A stretch of DNA of 64,000 bases from SXRF01 sp038043465 (GCA_038043465.1 JBBTBX010000009.1:62001-126000), one strand, 5' to 3'. Counted from the stretch's first letter, positions 41,938 through 51,862 are shown. Program-made: numbers and translations. Notes: a model not told the origin generated them from the letters alone.

Positions 41938-42153
41938 ATGACATCGGTGCGCCTGCCGGAAAATATTGATATACAGCTCGAACATCTTTGCGCGCTTACC
42001 AAGCGCAGCAAAAGTTTTTATATTAAGGAAGCTCTCACCAACTATCTGGAAGATATTGCTGACCAGTATATTGCTATTGACCGCATCTCACGCCCTAAAC
42101 GCAAATTGCTCACCACAAAAGAAGTGCTCAAAGAGCTTGAAAAGCGGAAATGA
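41938..42153 (+). CDS. Ribbon-helix-helix antitoxin (RelB/CopG-like)
   Basis: 71 aa. RHH fold MTSVRLPENIDIQLEHLCALTKRSKSFYIKEALTNYLED; Lys/Arg-rich tail (RPKRKLLTTKEVLKELEKRK). Overlaps the toxin by four bases (ATGA). Confidence 0.88.
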   Translation: MTSVRLPENIDIQLEHLCALTKRSKSFYIKEALTNYLEDIADQYIAIDRISRPKRKLLTTKEVLKELEKRK

Positions 42154-42410
42154 TATACACGGTAAAATGGGATGAGGACGCACTTGAAGATTTATCTTCA
42201 CTAGGAAAAACCGAAGCAATACGCATCGTTAAAAAAATTGAATCGCACCTAGTTAAAGATCCGCTAAATCTTGGCAAGCCGCTTACTGGCAACCTCTCTG
42301 GCTTATATCGCTACCGAATTGGTGATTACCGTATAATCTATCAAATTTTTAAAAATGAACTCATTGTTGTGGTGGTACGAGTTGGACATCGGAGGGATGT
42401 TTATGGTTGA
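42150..42410 (+). CDS. relE: RelE/StbE-family toxin
   Basis: 86 aa, a translation-dependent mRNA cleaving toxin. Family pattern: YTVKWDEDALEDLSSLGK, KPLTGNLSGLYRYRIGDYRIIYQI, VVVVRVGHRRDVY, with the Arg, Tyr and His residues typical of RelE active sites. It directly follows its antitoxin. The 200 bases after it (42411-42622) are AT-rich with no gene seen. Confidence 0.92.
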   Translation: MIYTVKWDEDALEDLSSLGKTEAIRIVKKIESHLVKDPLNLGKPLTGNLSGLYRYRIGDYRIIYQIFKNELIVVVVRVGHRRDVYG

Positions 42411-42622
42411 ATAAATAATCTTACTTGCCACTAATTCAAAAATATGCTACTAATAGTACTAGACTATACAGAAAGCCAATACTAATGGTGTTTTGGTTTT
42501 ATAGACCGCGAATTTGTTGAGAGTAGCCTACGGTTTGAACGATACAGGGTAAGTAACCTAGTAATAGTATAATTTTTTGTCAGGGCATATCTCTATTAAT
42601 TTTTTTATTATGGAGTATAACT

Positions 42623-42955
42623 ATGTCTACGCTGACAGAAACTAAAACTATTATATGGACTGGTCAATCTGGTAAAGAATATCAATATTGGATTTACCCT
42701 ATTAATACTTCTTTTAACGCAAAATCTGGTAATTACTGTTTTTCTAAAGAGACATCTTCTGGCTATTGGACTCCACTCTATTTTGGTGAGTCAGAAGATT
42801 TAAGCGGTCGCTTTGACAATCATCACAAGATAGATATGGCTATACGTCGGGGAGCTACACATATACATGCTCATGTTAATAATGGCAGTAAAATAGCTAG
42901 AATAAATGAAGAAACAGACCTGATAAGGAAATGGAATCCTCCATGTAATGGATAA
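42623..42955 (+). CDS. GIY-YIG nuclease-like protein
   Basis: 110 aa. The segment YWTPLYFGESEDLSGRFDNHHKIDMAIRRGATHIHAHV...EETDLIRKWNPPCN matches the shape of GIY-YIG endonuclease domains: Y-G-x-S/T-x-x-L/x-R-F-x-x-H and a late Glu. The first GIY and YIG tyrosines are altered, so activity is uncertain. A strong terminator follows. It may belong to a phage-derived or defence context but no neighbour supports that. Confidence 0.55.
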   Translation: MSTLTETKTIIWTGQSGKEYQYWIYPINTSFNAKSGNYCFSKETSSGYWTPLYFGESEDLSGRFDNHHKIDMAIRRGATHIHAHVNNGSKIARINEETDLIRKWNPPCNG

Positions 42956-42965
42956 GATAAAAAAA

Positions 42966-42995
42966 AGCCCCAGTATTTCTACTGGGGCTTTTTTT
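42966..42995. terminator. Bidirectional rho-independent terminator
   Basis: AGCCCCAGTA-TTTC-TACTGGGGCT followed by TTTTTT and preceded by AAAAAA, so it works on both strands: it ends the GIY-YIG-like gene (+) and the DUF2283 gene pair (-). Confidence 0.95.
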
Positions 42996-43020
42996 AGTAA
43001 TGTGTGCAAATATTTTGCTA

Positions 43021-43242
43021 TTATGTCGCTGCACGCAGTATAGGGTTTAACCCATCAACTATAAAATTGCTAAGATCGGATTGTTTGCTGGCATGCTGGA
43101 TGTCAAGACCGACTAGCCTACCCTGTGAGTCAATATCGGCTACTATGTCATCGGTAACAATTACAGTATCCGAGCCAGGACCATCTATAAAGTCTATGTA
43201 TAAAGAATCGGTTTCTTTATCGTAATTAAATTTCATTTTCAA
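43021..43242 (-). CDS. DUF2283 protein (antitoxin-like)
   Basis: 73 aa, DUF2283 pattern: KFNYDKETDSLYIDFIDG...IVADIDSQGRLVGLDIQHAS. DUF2283 proteins are commonly paired with DUF4258 proteins, and the pair is regarded as a putative toxin-antitoxin system. It overlaps its neighbour by four bases. Confidence 0.87.
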   Translation of the reverse strand: MKMKFNYDKETDSLYIDFIDGPGSDTVIVTDDIVADIDSQGRLVGLDIQHASKQSDLSNFIVDGLNPILRAAT

Positions 43243-43490
43243 TGTTCCTTTGGCTTAAATCCACGATCAAAAAATATGTTATGCACAGTCTCGCCGTCCT
43301 CCAAAGTAATTACGCGAACGAACTTCCGTACTTCAGTTATGTATTTATAATAACGTATTCTGCCATCAGATTGAAGCATTTTATAATCTGGTGACAAAAT
43401 AGCCTCTAAGCACCACTCACGCTTCATGTAAGGTCTTTTCTTAGCCATTACATCTTCTTCAAAATAACGAGTGGTTTTCATAAAAATCAA
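43239..43490 (-). CDS. DUF4258-like protein (putative toxin)
   Basis: 83 aa from 43490, or 80 from the Met at 43481. REWCLEAILSPDYKMLQSDGRIRYYKYITEVRKFVRVI and the final HNIFFDRGFKPK fit the small RelE-like DUF4258 group. Toxicity is inferred from the pairing with DUF2283 only. Confidence 0.7.
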   Translation of the reverse strand: MIFMKTTRYFEEDVMAKKRPYMKREWCLEAILSPDYKMLQSDGRIRYYKYITEVRKFVRVITLEDGETVHNIFFDRGFKPKEH

Positions 43491-43520
43491 AATAACACAA
43501 TATCTTGCCCTATCAATAAC

Positions 43521-43556
43521 AAAAAAGGCTCTGGAAATAATCCAGAGCCTTTTTTC
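43521..43556 (-). terminator. Terminator of the 16S rRNA unit
   Basis: GGCTCTGGA-AATAA-TCCAGAGCC flanked by A6 and T6, so active on either strand. On the minus strand it lies about 150 bases after the 16S 3' end with no gene between, and therefore probably ends the 16S transcript. Confidence 0.85.
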
Positions 43557-43602
43557 ATAATTTGTGTGTTCCGCCTTCGTCCAGAGGACTACGGCGTGAT
43601 TC

Positions 43603-43624
43603 GAGCATTTAGGCGCAGATGGCG
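43603..43624 (-). other. 16S pre-rRNA processing stem, 3' strand
   Basis: In RNA sense this is CGCCATCTGCGCCTAAATGC plus TC. It pairs with the leader at 45463-45484 (20 Watson-Crick pairs, one G-U and one A-C out of 22), enclosing the whole 16S gene. This is the expected RNase III substrate. Confidence 0.85.
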
Positions 43625-43702
43625 AGGCATCATGTATAATGATTCGTTTAATCAGTCAGTCACCTGAATAATTCAGGGAAAGCCGAAATAAACAAAATCC
43701 TT

Positions 43703-45193
<1,491 letters not shown>

Positions 45194-45565
45194 ATTTCTG
45201 GCAATCGTTCACATGAATTTTATGAACGCTTGCGCAATTTGCCTATATTTCTATAGGACTTTATTTTCGGAAACACGCACAATATCATCTAATTTGCTAC
45301 GCCTTGGATTTACGCAAACTAGTTTATTGTGCCCACTAACCACCGAAGTGATTAGTGATAGTACGCATATGACATTGTGCTGTTAATTTCAACAACAAAC
45401 ATTCAATAAAGAAGCCGACCTATGGTCGGACACCTCCGAAAAGATGCTTTGCTGTGACACAACGCCACCTGCGCTTAAATGCTCTTCACACTATCAAACT
45501 ACAGATTAGAAGCCTTGTTTGAGGCACTAATCAAGCAACCTCCGAATCGAAGCCACTCAAGAAAG
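45194..45565 (-). other. 16S leader region
   Basis: About 370 bases of untranslated leader between the putative promoter and the mature 16S 5' end. It contains CCGACC-TAT-GGTCGG (45414-45428), the processing strand 45463-45484, and a short heptamer-type hairpin CACTAACCAC...GTGATTAGTG (45334-45358). No tRNA or protein gene is visible. Confidence 0.65.
45463..45484 (-). other. 16S pre-rRNA processing stem, 5' strand
   Basis: Leader strand complementary to 43603-43624. Its position about 270 bases before the mature 5' end and the near-perfect 22-base complementarity show that the 16S gene is made from its own primary transcript. Confidence 0.85.
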
Positions 45566-45572
45566 GATGGTC

Positions 45573-45601
45573 TTTATGACGAATCATAATGGAAGAGTCA
45601 A
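45573..45601 (-). promoter_or_regulatory. Putative 16S rRNA promoter
   Basis: On the minus strand TTGACT (45601-45596) and CATAAA (45578-45573) with a 17-base spacer. Transcription would start near 45566, upstream of the processing strand. An A/T-rich stretch (about 45610-45640) precedes the -35 box, as in UP elements. Confidence 0.55.
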
Positions 45602-45725
45602 GCATGAAAATCATTTTTTTTGCAATTTTTTTATATTAGTTGTTTTTTCTAGGATTTACGCCTATCTTGAGAGGTAGGATCTAGGGAGTTGGGACTAGAT
45701 TTAAGAGTAAGAGCATAGAAAGTTT

Positions 45726-45754
45726 TTGACATGCTTCCCATATTTTTATACTAG
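45726..45754 (+). promoter_or_regulatory. Putative dapF operon promoter
   Basis: TTGACA (45726-45731) with TACTAG (45749-45754) at 17 bases, or TATACT (45747-45752) at 15. It is upstream of dapF (45802) and divergent from the 16S promoter. Confidence 0.4.
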
Positions 45755-45801
45755 CCCCTATAGCCTAGCATCAAGAACCCGATATAATTGAAAATGCACA
45801 A

Positions 45802-46626
45802 ATGAAACTAGATTTTATAAAAATGAACGGTTCTGGCAACGATTTTATCATTTTTGATGCCAGAAAACAGGATATAAGCCTGTCTGGAGAGCAAATCCGG
45901 CAGATCTCAGCGCGTAACAACTCAGCAACCAAAGGCTGCGACCAGCTCCTTATATTGCGCAAGTCTGATATAGCTAATGTTTTTATGCAGATTTACAACG
46001 CCGATGGCAGCGAGGTTGATGCCTGTGGCAATGCCACGCGCTGTGTCGTGGATATTCTGTATAAAGAATCGGGAAAGCTGCCCGTAGTTATTAAGACCAA
46101 TACGGCGATTTTGCTGGGGGTAAAACAGCAGGATGATTATATTCTGGTGGATATGGGTGTACCAAAATTCCGCTGGGGGGATATACCACTTGCAATGCCG
46201 ATAAGGGAAGCAATACCTAAAATTGAAGAATTAAGCGGTTTAAAAAACCCAACCTTTGTGAGCATGGGCAATCCACATATTGTGTATTTTACAGATGAGA
46301 TACCAAGTGATGCCATAGTCACGGAAATTGGTTCGCGCATTGAAAATTTTGCAGAAGTCTTTCCAAAGAGGATAAATGTCAGCTTTGCAAAAAACACTCC
46401 GGAGATTATAGAAGCAAAAATCTGGGAGCGCGGAGCAGGACTCACCAAAGCCTGTGGCACGGGAGCATGCGCTATTTTAGCAGCAGCATATAAGCAATTT
46501 GAAAGAACTGAAGCTCAGGTGAAATTCATGAATTCAGGTGAGGCTGTTCATGTAAAACTGGAAAACAAACATATATTTCTGGGCGGTCGCATAGAAACAG
46601 AGCTTACTGGTATAGTGGAGATATGA
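45802..46626 (+). CDS. dapF: Diaminopimelate epimerase
   Basis: Converts LL- to meso-diaminopimelate for peptidoglycan and lysine. Two catalytic Cys: DACGNATRCVVD (residues about 73-84) and TKACGTGACAILAA (near 218-231). NGSGNDFIIFDAR at the N-terminus is typical. 274 aa. It overlaps mtaB by four bases in a dapF-mtaB-ftsY arrangement. Confidence 0.96.
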   Translation: MKLDFIKMNGSGNDFIIFDARKQDISLSGEQIRQISARNNSATKGCDQLLILRKSDIANVFMQIYNADGSEVDACGNATRCVVDILYKESGKLPVVIKTNTAILLGVKQQDDYILVDMGVPKFRWGDIPLAMPIREAIPKIEELSGLKNPTFVSMGNPHIVYFTDEIPSDAIVTEIGSRIENFAEVFPKRINVSFAKNTPEIIEAKIWERGAGLTKACGTGACAILAAAYKQFERTEAQVKFMNSGEAVHVKLENKHIFLGGRIETELTGIVEI

Positions 46627-47990
46627 GTAATCTAGCGTCCGTCATCCCCGTCTTGCGCGGGGATCTAGAGCAACAAACTCAAGTATCGGAACTTGGCACT
46701 AGCCCCCCGCATGAAGCGGGGGTGGCAGAAGCTATAAAAATTATCAATTTCGGTTGCCGACTGAATATTTATGAGGGTGAGATAATCAAACAGAATGCCG
46801 CCGAAGCTGGGCTGGAAAATGCCATTATATTTAACAGTTGCGCGGTGACGGCGGAAGCTGAACGACAGGTTCGCCAATCTATCCGCAAGGCACGCAAGGA
46901 AAATCCTGAAGCAAAAATAATCGTGACTGGTTGTGGCGCGCAGATAAACCCGAAAGCATATGCCGACATGCCAGAAGTGGACAAAGTGATTGGCAATGAG
47001 GAGAAGCTGAAAAGCCAATCATATTCATTACTGACAACCGACAACTGGCAACTGACTACTGAAAAAATCCTCGTCAATGACATCATGTCGGTGAAGGAAA
47101 CAGCGTCACATCTGGTGGCTTCATTCGATGGGAAAGCGCGGGCATTTGTGCAGGTGCAAAATGGTTGCGACCATCGCTGCACTTTCTGCATCATACCATT
47201 CGGGCGAGGCAATAGTCGCAGCGTGCCGATGGGCGAAATCGTAACGCAGGTGCAAGGTCTTGTGGAGACTGGTTATAATGAAGTGGTGCTGACTGGCGTT
47301 GACATAAGCGATTACGGCAAAGATTTGCCTAGTGCGCCAACGCTTGGCAATATGTGTCGCCGTTTGCTTAATCTTGTGCCGGACTTAAAACGTCTGCGTA
47401 TTTCTTCAATTGATGCGGTGGAGGTGGATGATGATCTGCTGGATTTATTTGCGAATGAACCACGCCTGATGCCACATATCCATATCAGCTTGCAGGCGGG
47501 TGACGATATGGTTTTAAAACGCATGAAACGCAGGCATAACCGACAGGATATAGTTGATTTCTGTGCGAAGCTGCGCGAGCTTCGCCCCGATGTTGTTTTT
47601 GGTGCGGATATTATCGCAGGATTTCCCACTGAAACTGATGAAATGTTTGAAAACACCCTGAATCTGGTAAAAGAAACTGGGCTTATATATCTGCATGTCT
47701 TCCCCTACTCTGCCCGTGCTGGCACGCCCGCTGCCAAGATGCCGCAAGTAGTAAAAGCCATCCGCAAGGAACGGGCTGCAAGGCTGCGCGAAGCCGGAGA
47801 AGTAAACTTACAAAAATATCTTGAGTCGCAAATTGGCGTTACCACTGAAATTCTGGTAGAAAAAGGTAAAATAGGCAAAACTCCACACTTCGCACCGGTG
47901 GAATTGGATAGGGAATGTGAAGCGGGTAGTGTAATAAATTGTGTTATAACAGGAAGTTATACTTGTAAATTACATGCTAAAATTTTATAA
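46623..47990 (+). CDS. mtaB: tRNA t6A37 methylthiotransferase MtaB with repeat-derived segments
   Basis: Radical-SAM methylthiotransferase that modifies t6A37 in tRNA to ms2t6A. The N-terminal UPF0004 domain has FGCRLNIYEGE (C45), NSCAVT and VTGCGA as first-cluster ligands; the radical-SAM triad is C182, C186, C189 in CDHRCTFC; a TRAM-like end follows. Two foreign segments: residues 7-35 come from a palindromic GTCATCCCCG repeat (46641-46727), so the conserved protein begins only at about residue 38; residues 137-148 (LLTTDNWQLTTE) come from a heptamer repeat (47031-47065) in the linker before the radical-SAM domain. All ligands are kept. Confidence 0.93.
   Translation: MSNLASVIPVLRGDLEQQTQVSELGTSPPHEAGVAEAIKIINFGCRLNIYEGEIIKQNAAEAGLENAIIFNSCAVTAEAERQVRQSIRKARKENPEAKIIVTGCGAQINPKAYADMPEVDKVIGNEEKLKSQSYSLLTTDNWQLTTEKILVNDIMSVKETASHLVASFDGKARAFVQVQNGCDHRCTFCIIPFGRGNSRSVPMGEIVTQVQGLVETGYNEVVLTGVDISDYGKDLPSAPTLGNMCRRLLNLVPDLKRLRISSIDAVEVDDDLLDLFANEPRLMPHIHISLQAGDDMVLKRMKRRHNRQDIVDFCAKLRELRPDVVFGADIIAGFPTETDEMFENTLNLVKETGLIYLHVFPYSARAGTPAAKMPQVVKAIRKERAARLREAGEVNLQKYLESQIGVTTEILVEKGKIGKTPHFAPVELDRECEAGSVINCVITGSYTCKLHAKIL
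46641..46727. repeat. GTCATCCCCG palindromic repeat inside mtaB
   Basis: 87 bases (29 codons) with CCCCGTCTTGCGCGGGGATCT at the left and CCCCCCGCATGAAGCGGGGG at the right. Read in frame as the N-terminal extension of MtaB, with no stop codon. Confidence 0.9.
47031..47065. repeat. Heptanucleotide repeat inside mtaB
   Basis: Five units: CTGACAA, CCGACAA, CTGGCAA, CTGACTA, CTGAAAA. 35 bases in the region joining the two domains of MtaB, read as LTTDNWQLTTEK. Confidence 0.85.
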
Positions 47991-48048
47991 AACTGCCTAT
48001 TGCTCTGTAATGCCTAGTGTTATATAATGTCAATGAGAGGAATGAATT

Positions 48049-48438
48049 TTGAGGGTTTTTCAAACAAAATCGTTTGCTCGCTTTGCTATAAAATCAGGAA
48101 TTGACGACCACGCTTTGTGCAAAGCAGTAATGAATGCAGAAAACGGCTTGATTGATGCGGATTTAGGCGGAGGAGTAATAAAGCAACGTGTTGCAAGAAA
48201 AGGTGAAGGGAAATCCGGTGGTTTTCGTACCATCATTTTATTCAAAATAAAAGACAAGGCGTTCTTCGTTTATGGTTTTGCTAAAAATGAGAAATCCAAT
48301 ATAGAAAATAATGACCTGTTAGATTTCAGAAGGCTCGCAGCAGATATGCTAGGTTATGCTGAATTAGAGATAGCCAAAGCTGTAAAAAACAAGTTACTAA
48401 TTGAGGTAGAATATGAAAACAAAACAATATCGCAATAA
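48049..48438 (+). CDS. higB: RelE/HigB-superfamily toxin
   Basis: 129 aa, starting at TTG with GAGAGG about ten bases upstream; other starts do not fit the frame. FQTKSFARFAIKSGIDD, KQRVARKGEGKSGGFRTIILFKIKDKAFFVYGFAKNEKSNI is the pattern of the 110-130 residue RelE-like toxins that pair with XRE antitoxins (KGxGKSGGxR). It stands between mtaB and ftsY, and the toxin gene comes first as is usual for HigBA. Confidence 0.88.
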   Translation: MRVFQTKSFARFAIKSGIDDHALCKAVMNAENGLIDADLGGGVIKQRVARKGEGKSGGFRTIILFKIKDKAFFVYGFAKNEKSNIENNDLLDFRRLAADMLGYAELEIAKAVKNKLLIEVEYENKTISQ

Positions 48439-48733
48439 AATCGCAGCCACTATCCATGAAACGGCAGAAGGGCTATATGCGTCTGGTTTGATGGACAAAA
48501 AAACAATGCAAGAATTTGATGGAAGCTGCCTAACACCAACTAAAAATCTTACCGCAGAAGAAATACGCAACATAAGGGAAAAAGAAAATGTCAGCCAGAG
48601 CGTGTTTGCCAACTATCTGAATGTTACAAAGGGACTTGTTAGCCAATGGGAACGAGGAGAAAAACATCCCTCTGGAACTTCTCTAAAACTGTTGTCTTTG
48701 GTTGCAAAAAAAGGGCTTGATGCTATTGCATAA
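48413..48733 (+). CDS. higA: XRE-family antitoxin (HigA/NadS-like)
   Basis: 106 aa. The C-terminal HTH is LTAEEIRNIREKENVSQSVFANYLNVTKGLVSQWERGEKHPSG, preceded by a helical N-terminal part. It overlaps the toxin by 26 bases and ends three bases before ftsY. Confidence 0.9.
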   Translation: MKTKQYRNKIAATIHETAEGLYASGLMDKKTMQEFDGSCLTPTKNLTAEEIRNIREKENVSQSVFANYLNVTKGLVSQWERGEKHPSGTSLKLLSLVAKKGLDAIA

Positions 48734-48736
48734 AAT

Positions 48737-49645
48737 ATGTCTTTCCTATCCAAACTAAAATCAGGTTTATCCAAAACCTCTGGCAAACTTTCCAGTGGTA
48801 TTGTTGGTATTTTTACCAAGCGCAAGCTGGATAATGACTCGCTGGAAGAGCTGGAAGAGTTGCTAATAGAGGCGGATTTAGGCGCGCCACTGGCACATGA
48901 ATTAACAACAGAATTCGCCAAGCAGCGTTTTGATAAAAACATTGAAGCTGGTGAAGTGCGCGAATTTCTAGCTGGTAAAATAGCTGATATATTGAAGCCC
49001 TACTCCATCCCACTGACCACTGACCACCGACCACTGACCACTATCATCATGGTGGGAGTAAATGGCAACGGCAAAACCACAACTATCGGCAAACTCGCCA
49101 GTAAGTTTAAGAACGAAGGTAAAAAAGTGATGATCGCGGCGGCGGACACATTCCGCGCAGCAGCAGTTGAGCAGATGCAGGTCTGGGGTGAGCGTTCAAA
49201 TATTCCAGTAGTCACCGGCGCGTTTCAAGCCGATCCAGCAAGCGTTGCTTTCCAAGCACTCGAAAGGGCAAGAGCGGAAAATGTTGACGTGCTATTTATC
49301 GACACAGCCGGACGTTTGCAGAATAAATCAAACCTCATGGCGGAATTGCAAAAAATTATAAAAGTGCTGAAAAAAATTGATGAATCCGCACCCCACCATG
49401 TCCTCCAAGTTCTGGATGCCACCACTGGGCAGAATGCGCTGTCACAGGTGAGCACTTTTAAAGAGATGGTAAATGTTACCGGGCTGATTATCACTAAGCT
49501 TGACGGCACTGCCAAAGGTGGGATCGTAGTCGCCCTCGCCCGCGAATCCAAACTTCCAATTCACGCAATCGGCATTGGTGAAGCGATTGATGATTTAGAT
49601 GCTTTCAACCCAGAAGATTTTGCCAGAAATCTGGTGGATTTGTAG
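48737..49645 (+). CDS. ftsY: Signal recognition particle receptor FtsY
   Basis: SRP receptor GTPase for co-translational membrane insertion. N domain (helical, 1-90), then G motifs: GVNGNGKTTTIGKLA, DTFRAAAVEQ, DTAGRLQNK, TKLDGTAKGG. Residues about 92-101 (PLTTDHRPLTT) come from a heptamer repeat (49012-49039) between the N and G domains. 302 aa, without a long acidic A domain. A toxin-antitoxin pair separates it from mtaB. Confidence 0.95.
   Translation: MSFLSKLKSGLSKTSGKLSSGIVGIFTKRKLDNDSLEELEELLIEADLGAPLAHELTTEFAKQRFDKNIEAGEVREFLAGKIADILKPYSIPLTTDHRPLTTIIMVGVNGNGKTTTIGKLASKFKNEGKKVMIAAADTFRAAAVEQMQVWGERSNIPVVTGAFQADPASVAFQALERARAENVDVLFIDTAGRLQNKSNLMAELQKIIKVLKKIDESAPHHVLQVLDATTGQNALSQVSTFKEMVNVTGLIITKLDGTAKGGIVVALARESKLPIHAIGIGEAIDDLDAFNPEDFARNLVDL
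49012..49039. repeat. Heptanucleotide repeat inside ftsY
   Basis: ACTGACC, ACTGACC, ACCGACC, ACTGACC: four units, 28 bases, translated as TTDHRPLTT-type sequence between the N and G domains of FtsY. Confidence 0.88.
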
Positions 49646-49647
49646 CT

Positions 49648-49732
49648 GTCATCCCGCACTTGATGCGGGATCTAGGGATAAAACCAATGACAGAATTGTT
49701 GCCATAGATCCCCGATTAAATCGGGGATGACA
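49648..49732. repeat. GTCATCCCGC palindromic repeat
   Basis: 85 bases with CCCGCACTTGATGCGGG and CCCCGATTAAATCGGGG hairpins. It lies three bases after ftsY stop and before the convergent glycosyltransferase, so it may end transcription. Confidence 0.88.
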
Positions 49733-49771
49733 AGATTCCTTGGACAGGCTGGAGATAACACAAACAATTTA

Positions 49772-50737
49772 TTACTTAATGTCAAGATAACCACTGCGAA
49801 ACGGCGAACACGCCAGATAATGCAGGCGTTTGTTCTCGCGGCGGAAGCGGGCAATTCCTTCTAAAATAATGCCGCTGGTGAAAACTACTCCGCTAAGTAA
49901 AATCAACCCGACAACGGCAAAAGCTGTGGGCATACGCGGCACGGTGCTGGTTTCGATGAAAGTTTCGATTAGCGGTATGCCGAGAATTACCGCGAATAAA
50001 AGCATCACCACCGCAATCCACGTAAACATCCGGAAAGGACGGGTTTCACTGAATAACACAACCATGCGCCAGGCGATGCGGAAGCCATCGCGGAATGTTC
50101 GAAGTTTGCTCACCGAACCTTCCGGACGATCACCATAATGGAATGGAATTTCAACAAATGGCAAACGCAAATCTAGCGCATGTACGCTAAGCTCCATTTC
50201 AATTTCAAAACCACGACTTACAGCCGGAAAAGTTTTTACAAATCTTCTGTTAAAAACACGGTAGCCAGAAAAAACATCCTTCATCCCACGACGGAAAAGC
50301 ACTTCGACCAGACGGTTGAACATGCGATTGCCGAAATTATGATAACGCCTTGTTTCATTTTCACCTTGGATACGTGCGCCAATAACCATATCCAGCCTCT
50401 GTTCCAGCAGTGCATTTATAAAACTATCTGCCGGCTCCGGCGGATGCGCGTTATCGCCATCAGCAAGGATATAAATATCGGCATCGATGTCAGCAAACAT
50501 CTGGCGCACCACATTGCCCTTACCCTGCCTTGATTCACGGCGGACAATCGCCCCTGATTGAGCCGCTAAAGCAGCGGTATTATCGGTAGAATTATTGTCA
50601 TAAACATAGATTCTGGCGGTAGGAAAGCGGACACGAAAAGAGGTCACCACTCCGGCAATAGTCATTTCCTCGTTATAGCAAGGAAGCAAGATGGCAATAG
50701 AAAGATTTTCCGGTATCACATTCTTCTCACAATTCAA
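49772..50737 (-). CDS. Glycosyltransferase family 2 (polyprenyl-phosphate sugar transferase type)
   Basis: 321 aa. GT2 domain with ILLPCYNEEMTIAGVV, YVYDNNSTDNT and the DxD-like ILADGDNAHPP; GFEIEMELSVHALDLRLPFVEIP is typical of dolichol/undecaprenyl-phosphate transferases. Two C-terminal membrane helices (MFTWIAVVMLLFAVILGI and AFAVVGLILLSGVVFTSGI) resemble ArnC/GtrB-like enzymes. Sugar donor unknown. It faces ftsY and is divergent from the flagellin gene, whose product it could conceivably help modify; no evidence for that. Confidence 0.88.
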   Translation of the reverse strand: MNCEKNVIPENLSIAILLPCYNEEMTIAGVVTSFRVRFPTARIYVYDNNSTDNTAALAAQSGAIVRRESRQGKGNVVRQMFADIDADIYILADGDNAHPPEPADSFINALLEQRLDMVIGARIQGENETRRYHNFGNRMFNRLVEVLFRRGMKDVFSGYRVFNRRFVKTFPAVSRGFEIEMELSVHALDLRLPFVEIPFHYGDRPEGSVSKLRTFRDGFRIAWRMVVLFSETRPFRMFTWIAVVMLLFAVILGIPLIETFIETSTVPRMPTAFAVVGLILLSGVVFTSGIILEGIARFRRENKRLHYLACSPFRSGYLDIK

Positions 50738-50946
50738 TTTCAGATTAGTAAAGTAATATAAACTTGCTAATAATTGGTTAATTCATTGAATTATATGAAA
50801 TTAATTAGACATATCCGCAGGTTGGTTATTTCTATTGATTAACCTTATAGTAACTAATACAATATATACTATAGTATTATTATGAATGGTCGCAGGATGT
50901 TTTAGTGACCATGGCGAGTGTATGTCGCTAACGTCAGGAGGATGAA

Positions 50947-51783
50947 ATGAATATAAGCTCATTATCAGGTTTGACTGGTCTTTCGCAACAGCAAAACCTT
51001 CAGAAATCCAGCTCTAAGCTTAGCGCGGTTATCGCTGCTCTTGCCAGTGGCAACAAGCTTACATCTGCCAGCACTGATATATCTTCGCTTTCAGTTGCCG
51101 GTCAATTACAGGCAGCAGTGAGCGGCCTTAAACAAGCATCAGGAAATCTGGCACAGGCGAGCAGTCTGGCACAAGTCGCAGATGGTGGTCTTTCACAAAT
51201 AAATGAAATAGCGCAGCAGCTGCAGAATCTGGCGCAGCAGGCGCGTTCTCCAATTTTAAATGATGATAACCGTAGAGCTCTTGGTGAGCAATTTAAGCAA
51301 CTAACGGCACAAATTGATAGTATCGCAGCGAACACCAGCTTTGGCGGAAAAAAACTTTTAAATGGCGATTTGAATGGTAATAGCGCGGTATCACTTGATA
51401 GCTTGCTTTCTTCCGAAGGCAGTGAATCAGGCAGCCTTTCCATAGAAAATTTTTCCAGTGCCAGCCTGTTTGGTGGCAGCACGCTAAATCTTTCCAGCGC
51501 GGATGATGCTGCTAATGCTTTTGCTGTGATTGGTGATGCACTGAATAAAGTCACCAGTGGACGAGCTGATGCCGGCTCATTCTTGCAATCAGTTGATTAT
51601 GCCGCGGCAAGCATTGACTCAGCGATCGCCAATCAGGAAGCGGCGCGTTCAACCCTTCAGGATACGGATTTTGCTGAAGCTTCATCGCAGCAATCACAGG
51701 CAACCCTGCAACAGAATATTGCCCTTGCCCTCGCCGCACAAGGCAACCGCCTTACCCCTGCATTATTGCAGCTTGTTGGGTAG
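50947..51783 (+). CDS. Flagellin family protein
   Basis: 278 aa, short for a flagellin. N-terminal D0/D1-like helix with SSSKLSAVIAALASGNKLTSASTDISSLSVAGQLQAAVSGL and ...SQINEIAQQLQNLAQQA; C-terminal D1/D0 with VDYAAASIDSAIANQEAARSTLQDTDFAEASSQ...ALALAAQGNRL. The central variable domain is only about 60 residues. AGGAGG (50937-50942) precedes the ATG. No other flagellar genes are in the window; the terminal helix ends in LLQLVG rather than the usual LLR, so secretion or assembly might differ. Confidence 0.87.
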   Translation: MNISSLSGLTGLSQQQNLQKSSSKLSAVIAALASGNKLTSASTDISSLSVAGQLQAAVSGLKQASGNLAQASSLAQVADGGLSQINEIAQQLQNLAQQARSPILNDDNRRALGEQFKQLTAQIDSIAANTSFGGKKLLNGDLNGNSAVSLDSLLSSEGSESGSLSIENFSSASLFGGSTLNLSSADDAANAFAVIGDALNKVTSGRADAGSFLQSVDYAAASIDSAIANQEAARSTLQDTDFAEASSQQSQATLQQNIALALAAQGNRLTPALLQLVG

Positions 51784-51862
51784 ACTAGTGAATGGTTATT
51801 AGTGGCCGGTGGATGGTGAGAATGACACTAACCACGATTCACTAACCACCAATCACCAACTT
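51784..51862. repeat. Inverted pair of heptamer tracts after flagellin
   Basis: TAGTGAA/TGGTTAT/TAGTGGC... (51786-51820) faces ACTAACC/ACGATTC/ACTAACC/ACCAATC (51828-51860). The pair forms an imperfect hairpin just after the flagellin stop. Confidence 0.7.

Noticed and set aside
43556..43702. tRNA or 23S start after the 16S gene
   Set aside because: The sequence is explained by the processing strand and a small CGCC/GGCG hairpin; no tRNA arms are present and a terminator follows.
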